Below, piece by piece: positions 1 to 9,434 of a DNA stretch of 64,000 bases. Source of the stretch: Tritonibacter aquimaris (GTDB taxonomy: Bacteria; Pseudomonadota; Alphaproteobacteria; Rhodobacterales; Rhodobacteraceae); assembly GCF_009617595.1 (NCBI RefSeq), contig NZ_WIXK01000004.1:62001-126000 (forward strand). Direction: 5' to 3'. How positions within the stretch are numbered: the stretch's first letter is position 1; the number at the start of each line of letters is the position of its first letter. A program made the translations under genes and the position numbers. The notes below the pieces were generated by a model. It saw nothing but the letters and a program-made list of their open reading frames with translations, did not search any database and was not told the origin of the DNA.

Positions 1-822
1 AATCCGCAGGTGATTGTCTGTGCCGGCAATCACGGGGTTGCTGCACGCGGAGTGTCTGCATTTCCACCTGAAGTGACCAAACAGATGGTGGCAAATTTCC
101 AGCAAGGCGGTGCGGCGATCAATCAGTTGGCGCGGTTTGCTGGGGCGCAACTGGACGTTTTGGCACTGGATCTCGATGTTCCCACTGTTGATTTTACCGA
201 AGCTCCCGCAATGGATGAGCAAAAGCTGCTCGAGGCGCTGACCAGCGGCTGGCAAGCTGTGCGTCCAGATAGCGACCTGCTTGTGGTGGGGGAGATGGGG
301 ATCGGAAATACCACCTCTGCCGCGGCCCTGTGTCTTGCGCTGTTTGGTGGGACTGCCGATGAATGGACCGGGCGTGGTACCGGGATCGACAATGAGGCAC
401 TGGTGCAGAAAGCACAGGTTGTGGAAGCTGGGGTGCTGCGTCACAGAAGCCAGATCCGTGATGGATTGGATGCTTTGGCACGTCTTGGCGGGCGTGAGAT
501 TGCGGCTATGGCGGGGGCCATTGCGGCGGCACGTATGCTGCGCATTCCGGTGATTTTGGATGGCTACATCTGCTGCGCGGCTGCAGCCTGTCTGGCGGAA
601 ACGGTCGAGGGAGCGTTGGATCATACCGTTGCGGGGCATGTGAGCGCCGAAGGCGCGCATCAGACGCTTTTGTCCAAGATTGGCAAAGTGCCACTGCTCA
701 ATCTCGATATGCGTCTGGGCGAAGGTTCTGGCGGCACTCTGGCGATCCAGATCCTGCGCGGCGCATTGGCCTGTCACAGCGAGATGGCCACGTTTGAAGA
801 AGCAGGTGTGAGCGACGGCTGA
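1..822 (+). CDS. cobT: Nicotinate-nucleotide-dimethylbenzimidazole phosphoribosyltransferase, 3' part
   Basis: The reading frame is open from base 1, so the gene begins upstream of the window and only the C-terminal 273 residues are seen. CobT transfers phosphoribose from nicotinate mononucleotide to 5,6-dimethylbenzimidazole to make alpha-ribazole phosphate, for the lower-ligand arm of cobalamin assembly in the cytoplasm. Visible family signatures are the early CAGNHGV segment, the central GEMGIGNTT loop, which binds nucleotide, and the C-terminal LGEGSGG motif, which carries the family's catalytic Glu. A terminator with a T-run follows the stop. A cobalamin riboswitch and corrinoid importer occur about 50 kb away in the same window, so B12 metabolism is represented twice. 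Confidence 0.95.
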   Translation, partial: NPQVIVCAGNHGVAARGVSAFPPEVTKQMVANFQQGGAAINQLARFAGAQLDVLALDLDVPTVDFTEAPAMDEQKLLEALTSGWQAVRPDSDLLVVGEMGIGNTTSAAALCLALFGGTADEWTGRGTGIDNEALVQKAQVVEAGVLRHRSQIRDGLDALARLGGREIAAMAGAIAAARMLRIPVILDGYICCAAAACLAETVEGALDHTVAGHVSAEGAHQTLLSKIGKVPLLNLDMRLGEGSGGTLAIQILRGALACHSEMATFEEAGVSDG

Positions 823-847
823 TCGTTCATTCCAGTGCTGGTTAAAA

Positions 848-883
848 CGCGCGTCCCCTAAGCGGTGTCGCGCGCTTTTTTTT
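848..883 (+). terminator. Rho-independent terminator of cobT
   Basis: A GC-only stem (CGCGCG at 848-853 pairing with 869-874) with a 15-nt loop is followed by a run of eight T at 876-883. It lies 26 nt after the cobT stop and overlaps the last codons of the convergent antiporter gene, so the two genes share the sequence. Confidence 0.7.
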
Positions 884-2753
884 CCGCAAGTTCCATCAGT
901 GCGGTTTCCAGATCTTTTTCCAGCTCTCGGGCGCGGTTGATGTAGCTGCCGTTTTCTGCCGGAGGGATATCTGGTCGCCAATGATCCGCCAGCTCGCGTA
1001 CTGTTTGACGGTCATGCGCATAAAACGTCTGTTCAGCCTGCGCCGCTTCATATTCACTGAGGCCCGCGTTTTCGAGCACGTAGCGACCCGCGCGCAGGGC
1101 GCTGTCAAACATTTCGCGCACGATGTCATTGGCACCAGCCTGATACAGCGCGTACACATGATGACGGTCATAGGCGCGGGCAATAATATGCAGATCGGGA
1201 TAGCTGCGCCGCGCGTAGCTCACAAGCTTGGTCACATTCGCCGGATCATCCAGTGCCACCACCAGAACGCGCGCCTTGGCAATGCCTGCAGCGCGCAGAA
1301 GTTCGGGGCGCGTGGGGTCGCCGAGGAAGCTTTTGACGCCAAAGCGGCGCATCAGTTGCACAGCCTCAATGTCGCTGTCGAGCACCACTGTTTTGAAGCC
1401 ACTGGCCCGCACCAGCCGGTTGACGATCTGGCCAAAACGGCCAATGCCCGCAACGATCACGGTGCCGGTTTCATCGATGTCATCGGGCGCAGGCATCTGG
1501 GTGGTCTTTTCACCAGCGAGCCGCGACAGCATATCATAAGCGATGAACAATAGCGGCGTGATCAGCATGGTCAGCGCAATGATCAGCAACAGCTTTTCTG
1601 ACACCCGTTGGGGTAAAATATGGAGCTGTCCAATAAAAGCGAGCAGCACAAAGCCAAATTCACCAGCCTGTGCAAGCCCCAATGTAAAGAGCCAATGGTT
1701 GCGGTGACGCAGTCCAAACATGCGCCCAACCACAAAAAGCACAACACCCTTGGCCAGGATCACCAGTAGGGCAAGGCCAATCAGATCACCGGGATCGGCA
1801 AAGAACAGCTTGTAATTGATCCCCGCGCCAACCGTAATGAAAAACAGCCCGAGCAGCAGGCCTTTGAACGGGTTGAGATCGCTTTCCATTTCATGGCGAA
1901 ATTCTGAGTTGGCAAGAACCACCCCGGCCAGAAAGGCACCAAGCGCGGGGGACAAGCCCACCAGCGTCATCAGGAATGAGATCCCGACCACAATAAGCAA
2001 GGCGAGCGCCGTGTACATCTCACGCAGATTGGTGGCGTGGATAAAGCGAAACACCGGTCGGGTCAGATAGATACCTGCAAGAATAATCACTGCAATGGCC
2101 GCAAGCGTCACCAATGCCACGCCCCATCCGGGTAACCCGTCCACGAGAGACAGGTCAAAGCCATGGCTCCCGCCATGACCCCCGCCATGATCTGCACCAG
2201 CACGGGTGATCGACCCATCTGTGCTGATATGGGGCACATAAGTGGTGGCGAGCAAGGGCAGCAGCGCAAGGATTGGGATCACCGCGATATCTTGAGTGAG
2301 GAGCACCGCAAATGTCGCGCGGCCACCGCCGGTTTGCATCAGGCCCTTTTCCGACAGCGTCTGCAGTACGATCGCAGTTGAAGAGAGCGATAGCGACAGA
2401 CCAATTGCAAGCCCCATTTGCCAGCTCATATTCGCGGCCATCGCGGCGCCCATGAGCAAAATGGTACTAAACACAATCTGTGCGCCACCAAGGCCGAGTA
2501 GATTGTGTCGCATCGCCCAGAGTGCACGGGGGTCCAGCTCAAGCCCGATGAGGAAGAGCATCATCACCACGCCAAACTCTGCAAAATGCTGGAGATCCGC
2601 GGTTTCTGCGCCCACCAGCCCCAGAACGGGGCCAATGATGATGCCAGCTGCAAGATAGCCGAGCACAGAGCCAAGTCCGAGGCGTGCAGCAATAGGAACG
2701 GCAATTACAGCCGCAGCGAGGTAGATCGAGGCTTGGTACAAAAAGGCTTCCAT
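858..2753 (-). CDS. KefB-type monovalent cation:proton antiporter (CPA2) with RCK domain
   Basis: An inner-membrane antiporter of 631 residues. The first ~395 residues form the Na+/H+-exchanger-type membrane domain of many hydrophobic helices, with the CPA2 signature around GVVMMLFLIGLELDP and a central LLTQDIAVIP. Residue ~430 onward is an RCK/TrkA-N nucleotide-binding domain opening with GxGxxG (VAGIGRFG) and ending near residue 545, followed by a charged tail. This architecture is that of KefB/KefC potassium-efflux proteins, gated by glutathione adducts or nucleotides. A loop near residue 200 carries a His/Gly run (DHGGGHGGSHG), which may bind metal. I chose the ATG at 2753 over an in-frame TTG at 2768; neither has a strong ribosome site. 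Ion selectivity cannot be read from the sequence. There is no KefF/KefG partner next to it. Confidence 0.9.
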   Translation of the reverse strand: MEAFLYQASIYLAAAVIAVPIAARLGLGSVLGYLAAGIIIGPVLGLVGAETADLQHFAEFGVVMMLFLIGLELDPRALWAMRHNLLGLGGAQIVFSTILLMGAAMAANMSWQMGLAIGLSLSLSSTAIVLQTLSEKGLMQTGGGRATFAVLLTQDIAVIPILALLPLLATTYVPHISTDGSITRAGADHGGGHGGSHGFDLSLVDGLPGWGVALVTLAAIAVIILAGIYLTRPVFRFIHATNLREMYTALALLIVVGISFLMTLVGLSPALGAFLAGVVLANSEFRHEMESDLNPFKGLLLGLFFITVGAGINYKLFFADPGDLIGLALLVILAKGVVLFVVGRMFGLRHRNHWLFTLGLAQAGEFGFVLLAFIGQLHILPQRVSEKLLLIIALTMLITPLLFIAYDMLSRLAGEKTTQMPAPDDIDETGTVIVAGIGRFGQIVNRLVRASGFKTVVLDSDIEAVQLMRRFGVKSFLGDPTRPELLRAAGIAKARVLVVALDDPANVTKLVSYARRSYPDLHIIARAYDRHHVYALYQAGANDIVREMFDSALRAGRYVLENAGLSEYEAAQAEQTFYAHDRQTVRELADHWRPDIPPAENGSYINRARELEKDLETALMELAEKKARDTA

Positions 2754-2839
2754 AAATCTATATGGCAAGCCTGAACCGGGTCCTGCAACGGAATTAAACC
2801 GGATCCCGAGGGGCGGGCGAAAAACTGTTGCCCGATGTA

Positions 2840-2872
2840 GCCTGCGCCGCTGTTTTGGGTAGGGGCGCAGGC
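2840..2872. other. Intergenic inverted repeat
   Basis: A perfect 9-bp inverted repeat (GCCTGCGCC / GGCGCAGGC) with a 15-nt loop lies just beyond the stop of the PAS-protein gene. There is no T-run in the minus direction, so it is at best an imperfect terminator or an mRNA 3'-end hairpin. Confidence 0.4.
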
Positions 2873-2879
2873 CGTTTTA

Positions 2880-4091
2880 TCAACTTTCGAGGGCTCGGAT
2901 CTCAGTGCTGAGGTTTGCGATACGTTCCAGCCGTTGCGAAATCCGTTCCTGAAAACTGCCCAGTTGGTCGATGATGTCTGAAAGCGTTTCACCGGATTCG
3001 GGCAGGCGGGCGCTTTCGATCTTACACAAAACACGGGTCGAGCTTAGCCCTAGGAAGTGGCGATGCATTACCTGGCAGGCGCGCAAGATGCGTTCCGCTT
3101 CGCTGTCGACCTGTTGCAGACCTGCTTCAGCTTCAGCTGTTTGTTCCGCAACAAGAGAGGCCAGAATGCTGCGTTCTGCTTCCATGTCGACTTTGCCGAG
3201 GCTGCGACGTTCCGTTTGCAGCTGGGTGTCGCATTCTGTCATGATACGGCACATGCACTCGACAAAAAGGCTGTTTTGCACGCAATCCAGAATGGCCGCA
3301 AAATTGGTATCCGCGCCCATCACATGCGTGGAGAACCAATCGCTCATTTCTCGCGACATCGCGCCGTAGTTTTGCGACAGCACCGTGACCGGCCCGCCCG
3401 AAGGCTCGATCCGCGATGCAATCACGCGCAGGTTATGCGGGATCGTATTCATCGCATCAAAATCGGTGATCAGCCCTTCGGTTTCCCCCACGAGGGTGCG
3501 GGCGTCATTGAGCATCTCTCGCAGCTGAGCAATTTTTGGATTGGCGGCCTTGCCTAGGCCATGATCGCGCGCCAGCAGCTCCTCGCACAGCGCATCCACG
3601 GCAAACTCGTGATAGGTGTCATAGCCTTTTTCTTTGAGCGCTGCGAGCAGCATCTCGGCGCTTTCGGCCGGGCTGATTTCCTCTTCCTTTTCGGCTTTCA
3701 GCAAATCTGAATAGAGGCGCTGAATTTCGGAAAATACCTTGCTGGAGGGTTTGATGCGCGCCGACAGATAGCCATCCCCGCAGGGAACCACGACCGCATA
3801 GACCCAATAATGTAGCCCATCTTTGGAGCGGTTTTTGACATAGGCCCCCATGGTTTTGCCCTGTTTGATAATATCCCAAAACAGGTGGAAAACCCCGCGG
3901 GGCATATCCTGGTGGCGAATGGCCTTGTGAGGGGCCCCCAAAAGCTCGTCCCAGCTATAGTGGGACACCCGTTGAAACACATAGTTACCAGCACGTATGA
4001 TGCCACGGCCGTCAGTGCGTGAAAAGAATACTTCATTTAATGCAAATGGAGCTTCACCACTTTGAGGGCGTTGTTCGACGCGGCGATCCAT
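2880..4091 (-). CDS. Soluble PAS-domain sensor with degenerate chemoreceptor-like tail
   Basis: 403 residues with no transmembrane helix. The N-terminal ~120 residues form an Aer-type PAS domain: the segments RTDGRGIIRAGN, GAPHKAIRHQDMP and KNRSKDGLHYWV are the typical PAS core of bacterial aerotaxis sensors. The remainder is helical and charged. A segment around residue 215-245 (NTIPHNLRVIASRIEP..VTVLSQNYGAMS) has the register of the chemoreceptor signalling tip (ALNAAIEAARAGE..FAVVA) but is too diverged to be a standard methyl-accepting domain. It may be a cytoplasmic energy or redox sensor feeding an unknown partner. The ATG at 4091 was chosen; an in-frame GTG at 4106 is possible, and neither has a clear Shine-Dalgarno. 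The 258 nt upstream (4092-4349), between two genes on the same strand, show no recognisable gene. Confidence 0.75.
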   Translation of the reverse strand: MDRRVEQRPQSGEAPFALNEVFFSRTDGRGIIRAGNYVFQRVSHYSWDELLGAPHKAIRHQDMPRGVFHLFWDIIKQGKTMGAYVKNRSKDGLHYWVYAVVVPCGDGYLSARIKPSSKVFSEIQRLYSDLLKAEKEEEISPAESAEMLLAALKEKGYDTYHEFAVDALCEELLARDHGLGKAANPKIAQLREMLNDARTLVGETEGLITDFDAMNTIPHNLRVIASRIEPSGGPVTVLSQNYGAMSREMSDWFSTHVMGADTNFAAILDCVQNSLFVECMCRIMTECDTQLQTERRSLGKVDMEAERSILASLVAEQTAEAEAGLQQVDSEAERILRACQVMHRHFLGLSSTRVLCKIESARLPESGETLSDIIDQLGSFQERISQRLERIANLSTEIRALES

Positions 4092-4349
4092 ATAAGACAC
4101 GTTCACGATCCAATCTTTGACTCAGATTTTCTGGCTGCTAGATCTAGGTGAAAAACGTTCCCACTGGGTTAACCGCGAGCTGTTTCAATCGCGTTTTGAT
4201 TGTGGATAAAGTGGTGAATTCTGAAAGGGGGCTCTTGCGAGGTTTTGAGTTTTCTTTTTGTATCAGGGGGTTGCGATCTGTGCCAAAAAAGCTTCGCAAT
4301 TGCATAAATAATACATCAAAAAATCTATGCCTAAATCCTGTGCAGATGC

Positions 4350-6971
4350 TTACCCATTGGGCATACGCAGCGTGTGATTGCGTCCTCTTTTTTGATAAAG
4401 GAGTCGCTGTTCATCGATTGCGGTGACACGCCCACCATCGATTGAGTCGCCTACTTTTAGTTTTTTCAAACGTCCAGAGGGCAGGCGGACCAATGCTTCG
4501 CGGTTGCGCGAGCTGCCAGAGATGCCAATGAGGTTAAGTTCGCGTAGGTTTATCGCGCCTCTAACAGTGGCTTCACGGGCAACGCTTGAGTTTGATGGGA
4601 TGCGCGGTGTGGTGACCGCAGCAGCAACGCTGCGTGGCTCAGTGCGCTTGGCGAGGGTGTCGGGGCGTTTGCGTGGGATAACCGAACGCTCTGGGGCGGA
4701 ACCCTCATTGACCAAGGCGGCAATGGTTTCTTCCACTTCGGCCGCGATCGCTTCGGGTGCGGCTGGGGGCGCCAGCGAGATGGGACGCAGACGTGGTCTG
4801 AATTTTGCCAGTTCAGCCCGGCTGCGGCCGTCAAAGCGGGCGCGCTCTGCGCGTTCTTGTAGATCAACGGGGCGCAGCCGCGGGCGCGCCAGTGCAAGGT
4901 TAGAGGTCTGCACCGGCGCCGCCCGCAATGGGCGCACGGGCGCGGGGGGCGGTACCTTGTTGGGGCGGCCAAGATAGACGGTAATCCCATCCGGGTTCAG
5001 CGTGCCTTCGGGGGTCGCAATCACCAAGCCGCGTTCATCGAGATCAAATCGACTGTCTGCGGGGGCAGGAGAAGGCAGAGCCGTTTGGATCAGGTCGCTG
5101 TTGAAACCTACACGGTTGGGCAAGGCAATTGCATCATGCGACAGCGCGGCATTGTCGATAGATGCCACATAGATATCATCAAGCCCTTGAAGCGAAGCCG
5201 CCGCATCCAGGCTTGGTGGCTGCTGCCAGATACCTGTTGCGGCGTAGCTTGTGCGCAGGGCACGCTCTGCATCTGATTGATCGGCGGGTTGATCAATTTG
5301 GGGGGAGGCCTCTTCCGCCAACAGATCAAGTGCTGCGCTGTCAGTTGTGCTGAGGGAAGGTGTTTCGGGACTTGGTTCAATGGTTTCGAGCGAAGCGTCG
5401 GGGCCGGGATCAAGGCTGCTGATCTGATCGGGCGGCGCGCTGGTTGAGGTGGATGTTTCCACCGGGGGCGCGGCCTCGATTGGTTCCGCTTGAAGCGCGG
5501 GGGCATCCTCACTCGCCGCGCCGAGCGACAAATTCTCGCGCGCTTCTGGGAGTGCAGGCTCAATCAGATCATCCGCCGGATCCGACCAATAGGCCACGGC
5601 CGCAACCACGGCCATAAAAATGAGCAAGAGCGACGTCAGCATCAGCCCGAGAAAACGAGGTTTGCCGCCGATTGTTTGCGTCTTTGCCTGGGTCGCGGGT
5701 GCTTCTTCACCTTTTTCATATGCAGCTTTGGCAGCGGCGGCGGCGCGCGCCTCAGGAGAGTTCGCGGGGACCGCGATCTGCTTGGGCTTGATCTGGGCAA
5801 GAACGGCCGGTTTCGCGGTGGCGGGAACACTCGCTTTGGGCGCGCGGGGTGGCGCAACAGCGATGGGTTTTGCCGCCTGCGGCCGGGCGACGGGTGCTTT
5901 GGCAGCAACGGCAGGTTTGTTCGCTGCAAGTGCAGGTGCTTTGGTTGCCACTGGCGCTTTGGCGGAAACCGGAGGTGCAGCTGGGGTGGGGGAAAGCGTT
6001 TTGCGCGCGGTCACCTCTGGGGCATCGGGTTTGTGATCAGGCCGATTGGCGCGGCGGCTGACAAAACCAACCTGTGTTTGACCCTCTGGAGCTTCATTCG
6101 CGGCTTTTTGCTTTGTGGCATCAGTGGTGTTGACCGCAGCTTCGGAAGCTTTTGGTGCTGAAGCGTCTGCCGTTACAATGTCAGACGTTCTTTCTGCGAG
6201 TGTATCGATTGCACTGAAATCAAGCGTTTCAGGCAGGCCGGTTGGCGCGGTGGCTGAGACATGATCAGGCAGGTCGTCACGCGCAAGCGCAGCAGCGGCG
6301 CGGCTAGCAATTTCTTCCAGTTTGGTCGCTTGCGCGCTTGGTGCAGGAGCTTCGGGTTCCTGGGGTTTGGTCTCTGCTTTTGTCGGCGCTTCCTGCACGG
6401 ATGCGGGCGCAAGCTCTTCCTCCAAAGCGGGGCTTGGAGGCGGGGAGGCAGGGCCAAGATCAACAACAGCAATCCCATCGGGGATCACATCGTTATCGGC
6501 GTTTGCTGCTCCAAAGAATGGCTCGCCCAAAAAGGCCTGCTCACCCGGGATCGCGACAAAGCTTGTAGGGGTGAAACCGTGGGCGTTTGCAAAGCCCCTT
6601 GCCTCTTCCAGGGTTTCATGCGCAACGGCGGCCACATGGGTTATGCCCCCGTCCGCGCTGATGTCAAAGGCGAGCTCGTCCAATGCGTATGGGGTCGCTT
6701 CTGCCACCGCTGCACCAGCCTGTGCGCGGCGCGCATCGGGAGCAATTTCACCTGTTTCAACCGAGAGATAGCGAATTTGATCATTCGGCAGGATCAGTTT
6801 GCAGGCCAGCGGCAGCCCGTAGGCTTCGCCAGCTGTACGAAGGTCGGCCAGAGCCGCGTCCAGATCTGCCACATCAAAGGCCACTTGGCCAATGGAGCGC
6901 CAGCCACCTGCCGCCCGCAGCAGGAGAGTAATCCCCTGAGAAGAAAGAGAAAGAGCAAAATCGGGTTTCAT
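4350..6971 (-). CDS. Large membrane-anchored protein, Ala/Pro-rich, with GspC/PilP-like C-terminus (function unknown)
   Basis: An 873-residue protein of unknown function. Residues 1-~170 form a globular cytoplasmic domain beginning MKPDFALSLS. Residues ~175-435 are low-complexity Ala/Pro/Lys sequence. One transmembrane helix follows at ~440-462 (FLGLMLTSLLLIFMAVVAAV). The rest is again Pro/Ala/Glu-rich until a compact C-terminal domain of ~60 residues (LKVGDSIDGGRVTAIDEQRLLYQKRGRNHTLRMP). That last domain has the pattern of the small beta domain (HR/PilP) that closes type II secretion GspC and type IV pilus PilP proteins. The topology (cytoplasmic head, single helix, extended periplasmic linker, beta tip) suggests an envelope-spanning protein, but no secretion or pilus genes are nearby. 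It is divergent from the SIMPL protein gene. Confidence 0.7.
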   Translation of the reverse strand: MKPDFALSLSSQGITLLLRAAGGWRSIGQVAFDVADLDAALADLRTAGEAYGLPLACKLILPNDQIRYLSVETGEIAPDARRAQAGAAVAEATPYALDELAFDISADGGITHVAAVAHETLEEARGFANAHGFTPTSFVAIPGEQAFLGEPFFGAANADNDVIPDGIAVVDLGPASPPPSPALEEELAPASVQEAPTKAETKPQEPEAPAPSAQATKLEEIASRAAAALARDDLPDHVSATAPTGLPETLDFSAIDTLAERTSDIVTADASAPKASEAAVNTTDATKQKAANEAPEGQTQVGFVSRRANRPDHKPDAPEVTARKTLSPTPAAPPVSAKAPVATKAPALAANKPAVAAKAPVARPQAAKPIAVAPPRAPKASVPATAKPAVLAQIKPKQIAVPANSPEARAAAAAKAAYEKGEEAPATQAKTQTIGGKPRFLGLMLTSLLLIFMAVVAAVAYWSDPADDLIEPALPEARENLSLGAASEDAPALQAEPIEAAPPVETSTSTSAPPDQISSLDPGPDASLETIEPSPETPSLSTTDSAALDLLAEEASPQIDQPADQSDAERALRTSYAATGIWQQPPSLDAAASLQGLDDIYVASIDNAALSHDAIALPNRVGFNSDLIQTALPSPAPADSRFDLDERGLVIATPEGTLNPDGITVYLGRPNKVPPPAPVRPLRAAPVQTSNLALARPRLRPVDLQERAERARFDGRSRAELAKFRPRLRPISLAPPAAPEAIAAEVEETIAALVNEGSAPERSVIPRKRPDTLAKRTEPRSVAAAVTTPRIPSNSSVAREATVRGAINLRELNLIGISGSSRNREALVRLPSGRLKKLKVGDSIDGGRVTAIDEQRLLYQKRGRNHTLRMPNG

Positions 6972-7150
6972 GCCGCCGTCAAACCACCAAAATCTTATAC
7001 GCGCGCAGCCCTGCGCTGCTGTTCTGTTATGGGCTGCACCTTAAAGCAGGTAATCGCCAAGTTAAAGAACTACGGCAGGTTGCCCCTTGCAAACTGGCGA
7101 TCTGCCGCCTTGATAGGAACAGAACCATCAATGGTGGCAAAAAGGTAGAG

Positions 7151-7882
7151 ATGAAAATGGTGCATATGGGACTGAAGTCGATTGTTTTGGGCGCAGGGAT
7201 TGCGGTTGGACAGCTTTATTTGCCGACTGTTGCCGCTGCTCAGCCGGTTGTGGCCGAAGCACAGCGCCAGATCGTGGTGCAAGGCAGCGCCAGCAGGGCA
7301 GTTGCGCCGGATCAGGCGGTGCTGACATTGGGTGTGCGCGAAGAGCACGAAGAAGCACGTGCAGCCATGGCAGCCGCATCCAAAGCCATGGTTGCCATTA
7401 TCGATGAACTGGTCGCCGCCGGAATCGCAGCAGAAGATATGCAAACGAGCCAGCTGTCGCTGTCGCCGGTTTGGGCGCGGGATGATCGCTACGATCAGAA
7501 TGGCACGCGTAAGGTTGTGGGCTTTGAAGCGTCAAACATGTTGACGGTGAAGTTACGGGATTTGGATGCGCTAGGTGGTGTGCTGGATCAGGTCTTGGCG
7601 GTTGGGGCCAATCAATTTCAGGGCCTGCGCTTTGGTTTGGAAGATGCCAATGCGATTGAGCGTGATCTGCGCGCAGCCGCGGTGAAAGATGCTTATGACA
7701 AAGCCCAGCAGTTGGCGGATGCAGCCGGTGTTACACTGGGGGCGGCGCGCCAGATTTCTGAGCATGATTTTCGCCCGGATGGGGTGATGATGGAGATGGC
7801 CCGCAGCGCGCCGGTTCCAATCGCGGCCGGAAGCCTTGAGTTTTCCCATCAGGTGTCGCTGGTATTTGATCTGGAGCCATAA
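7151..7882 (+). CDS. Periplasmic SIMPL-domain (DUF541) protein
   Basis: 243 residues with an N-terminal signal peptide (hydrophobic stretch to about residue 35, AAA-Q-like cleavage region). A SIMPL/DUF541 fold follows: IVVQGSASRAVAPDQAVLTLGV at the start, the central GFEASNMLTVKLRDLD, and the C-terminal MARSAPVPIAAGSLEFSHQVSLVFDL. Proteins of this family (E. coli YggE, Brucella BP26) are exported and linked to oxidative-stress tolerance, with no established enzymatic activity. The start at 7151 follows AAGG five bases upstream. It is transcribed away from the large envelope protein and ends at a hairpin shared with metY. Confidence 0.85.
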   Translation: MKMVHMGLKSIVLGAGIAVGQLYLPTVAAAQPVVAEAQRQIVVQGSASRAVAPDQAVLTLGVREEHEEARAAMAAASKAMVAIIDELVAAGIAAEDMQTSQLSLSPVWARDDRYDQNGTRKVVGFEASNMLTVKLRDLDALGGVLDQVLAVGANQFQGLRFGLEDANAIERDLRAAAVKDAYDKAQQLADAAGVTLGAARQISEHDFRPDGVMMEMARSAPVPIAAGSLEFSHQVSLVFDLEP

Positions 7883-7897
7883 GCGACCAGAGAATGC

Positions 7898-7923
7898 GCC
7901 CCTCCGCAAAATTGCGAAGGGGC
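7898..7923. terminator. Bidirectional hairpin between the SIMPL gene and metY
   Basis: An 11-bp stem with one mismatch (7898-7908 with 7913-7923, core GCCCCT/AGGGGC) and a 4-nt loop lies between two convergent stop codons. There is no strong T-run on either side. Position and stability make it a shared terminator. Confidence 0.6.
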
Positions 7924-7937
7924 AACAAGTAGCGCCA

Positions 7938-9230
7938 TTAGGCGGTGGCAGCTGTCAGCGCCTGATCCAGATCCGCGATCAGATCATTTGCATCCTCAAT
8001 CCCGATGGAGAGACGCACCACATTTGGGCTTGCACCTGCAGCTTCCTGCTGTTCCGGCGTCAGCTGCCGGTGGGTGGTGGAAGCCGAGTGAATGATCAGC
8101 GAACGTGTATCGCCAAGATTGGCCACGTGGCTGAAAATTTTCAGGCTGTCGACCAGTTTCACGCAAGCATCATAGCCACCTTTGACCGCAAAGGTGAACA
8201 GTGCGCTGGCCCCTTTGGGATAGCAGCGTTGCGCGCGCTCATAATAAGGAGAGCTTTCGAGCCCGGCGTAGGTCACATAATCCACGCGCGAATCCTGTTC
8301 GAGCCAGCTGGCAACTTTTACCGCGTTTTCAGTGTGGCGCTGCATGCGCAGTGACAGGGTTTCGATACCCATCAATGTGTAATGCGCCGCCTGCGGGTTC
8401 ATGGTCATGCCTAGATCACGCAAACCAACAGCAATCGAGTGGAAGGTGAAGGCCATCGGACCTAGTGCACCATGGAAGACCAGCCCGTGATATGCGGGTT
8501 CTGGTTGCGAAAGCGACGGGAATTTATCGTTGGCGGACCAGTCGAACTTGCCCGAATCCACAACGCAGCCACCGGTCACGGTGCCGTTGCCTGTGAGGTA
8601 CTTGGTCGTGGAGTGCACAACCAGAGTGGCGCCATGTTCAATGGGGTTGCACAGGTATGGCGTTGCGGTGGTGTTGTCGATAATCAACGGAATACCTGCG
8701 GCATCGGTGACATCGGCAATGGTGCGAATGTCGGTGACATAGCCACCGGGATTGGCAATCGATTCCCCAAACACCGCGCGGGTGTTTTCATCAATCGCAT
8801 CGGCAACCGCCTGCGGATCATCAAAATCAACAAATTTCGCCGACCAGCCAAAGCGTTTGATGGTCTGGCTGAACTGCGTGACAGTGCCGCCATACAGACG
8901 GGTTGAGGCAACAACATTGCACCCCGGACCCATCAGCGGGAAAAGCGCCATGATCTGCGCCGCGTGACCCGAAGAGCAGCAAACCGCGCCCGCGCCGCCT
9001 TCCAATGTGGCGATGCGTTCTTGCAGGCTTGCGACCGTTGGATTGGTCAGGCGGGAGTAGATATAGCCCACTTCTTCGAGGTTGAAGAGTTTGGCCGCGT
9101 GTTCGGCGTCGCGAAACACATAGGCGGTGGTCTGGTAGATCGGGATTTGGCGTGCGCCGGTTGCCGGGTCAGGCTGGGCACCCGCATGAATCTGAAGGGT
9201 GTCAAACCCCAGGGATTGGCTGTCGCTCAT
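7938..9230 (-). CDS. metY: O-acetylhomoserine sulfhydrylase (aminocarboxypropyltransferase)
   Basis: 430 residues of the Cys/Met-metabolism PLP-dependent family. It makes homocysteine (or methionine) from O-acetylhomoserine and sulfide (or methanethiol) in the cytoplasm. The PLP-binding lysine is K210 in the motif VVHSTTKYLTGNG; the cofactor-binding SSGHAA loop is at ~86-91 and IIDNT at ~183-187. Length and N-terminus (GFDTLQIHAGAQPDP) match MetY rather than the shorter cystathionine gamma-synthases. The ATG is preceded by AAGAGGAGG. I looked for SAM-II and SAM/SAH riboswitch cores upstream and found none. Confidence 0.93.
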   Translation of the reverse strand: MSDSQSLGFDTLQIHAGAQPDPATGARQIPIYQTTAYVFRDAEHAAKLFNLEEVGYIYSRLTNPTVASLQERIATLEGGAGAVCCSSGHAAQIMALFPLMGPGCNVVASTRLYGGTVTQFSQTIKRFGWSAKFVDFDDPQAVADAIDENTRAVFGESIANPGGYVTDIRTIADVTDAAGIPLIIDNTTATPYLCNPIEHGATLVVHSTTKYLTGNGTVTGGCVVDSGKFDWSANDKFPSLSQPEPAYHGLVFHGALGPMAFTFHSIAVGLRDLGMTMNPQAAHYTLMGIETLSLRMQRHTENAVKVASWLEQDSRVDYVTYAGLESSPYYERAQRCYPKGASALFTFAVKGGYDACVKLVDSLKIFSHVANLGDTRSLIIHSASTTHRQLTPEQQEAAGASPNVVRLSIGIEDANDLIADLDQALTAATA

Positions 9231-9434
9231 GCGTCGAACCTCCTCTTAAATATCAACACTGTAGCGAGGCAGAAACTGTGGTTTTGCAGCGCATTGTCGC
9301 AAGTTCTGCAAAGCGGCTGGCTGTGGCGTGAAAACCTAAGCGTGCGCGAAACTTCGTGCTGCGGGGATCTGCACCCGTGGACATTGATTGTAGAGGAGCG
9401 TTTGTTATCCGCAACACGGGATTGTGAGGTGGAG

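Noticed and set aside
4148-4426. 92-residue plus-strand frame in the gap before the large envelope-protein gene
   Set aside because: Overlaps the 3' end of that gene, has no ribosome site, family or neighbour link, and the sequence is AT-rich intergenic.
9231-9434. Possible SAM riboswitch upstream of metY
   Set aside because: I compared the leader with the SAM-II and SAM/SAH cores known in alphaproteobacteria and could not find the conserved blocks; only a normal AAGAGGAGG ribosome site is present.
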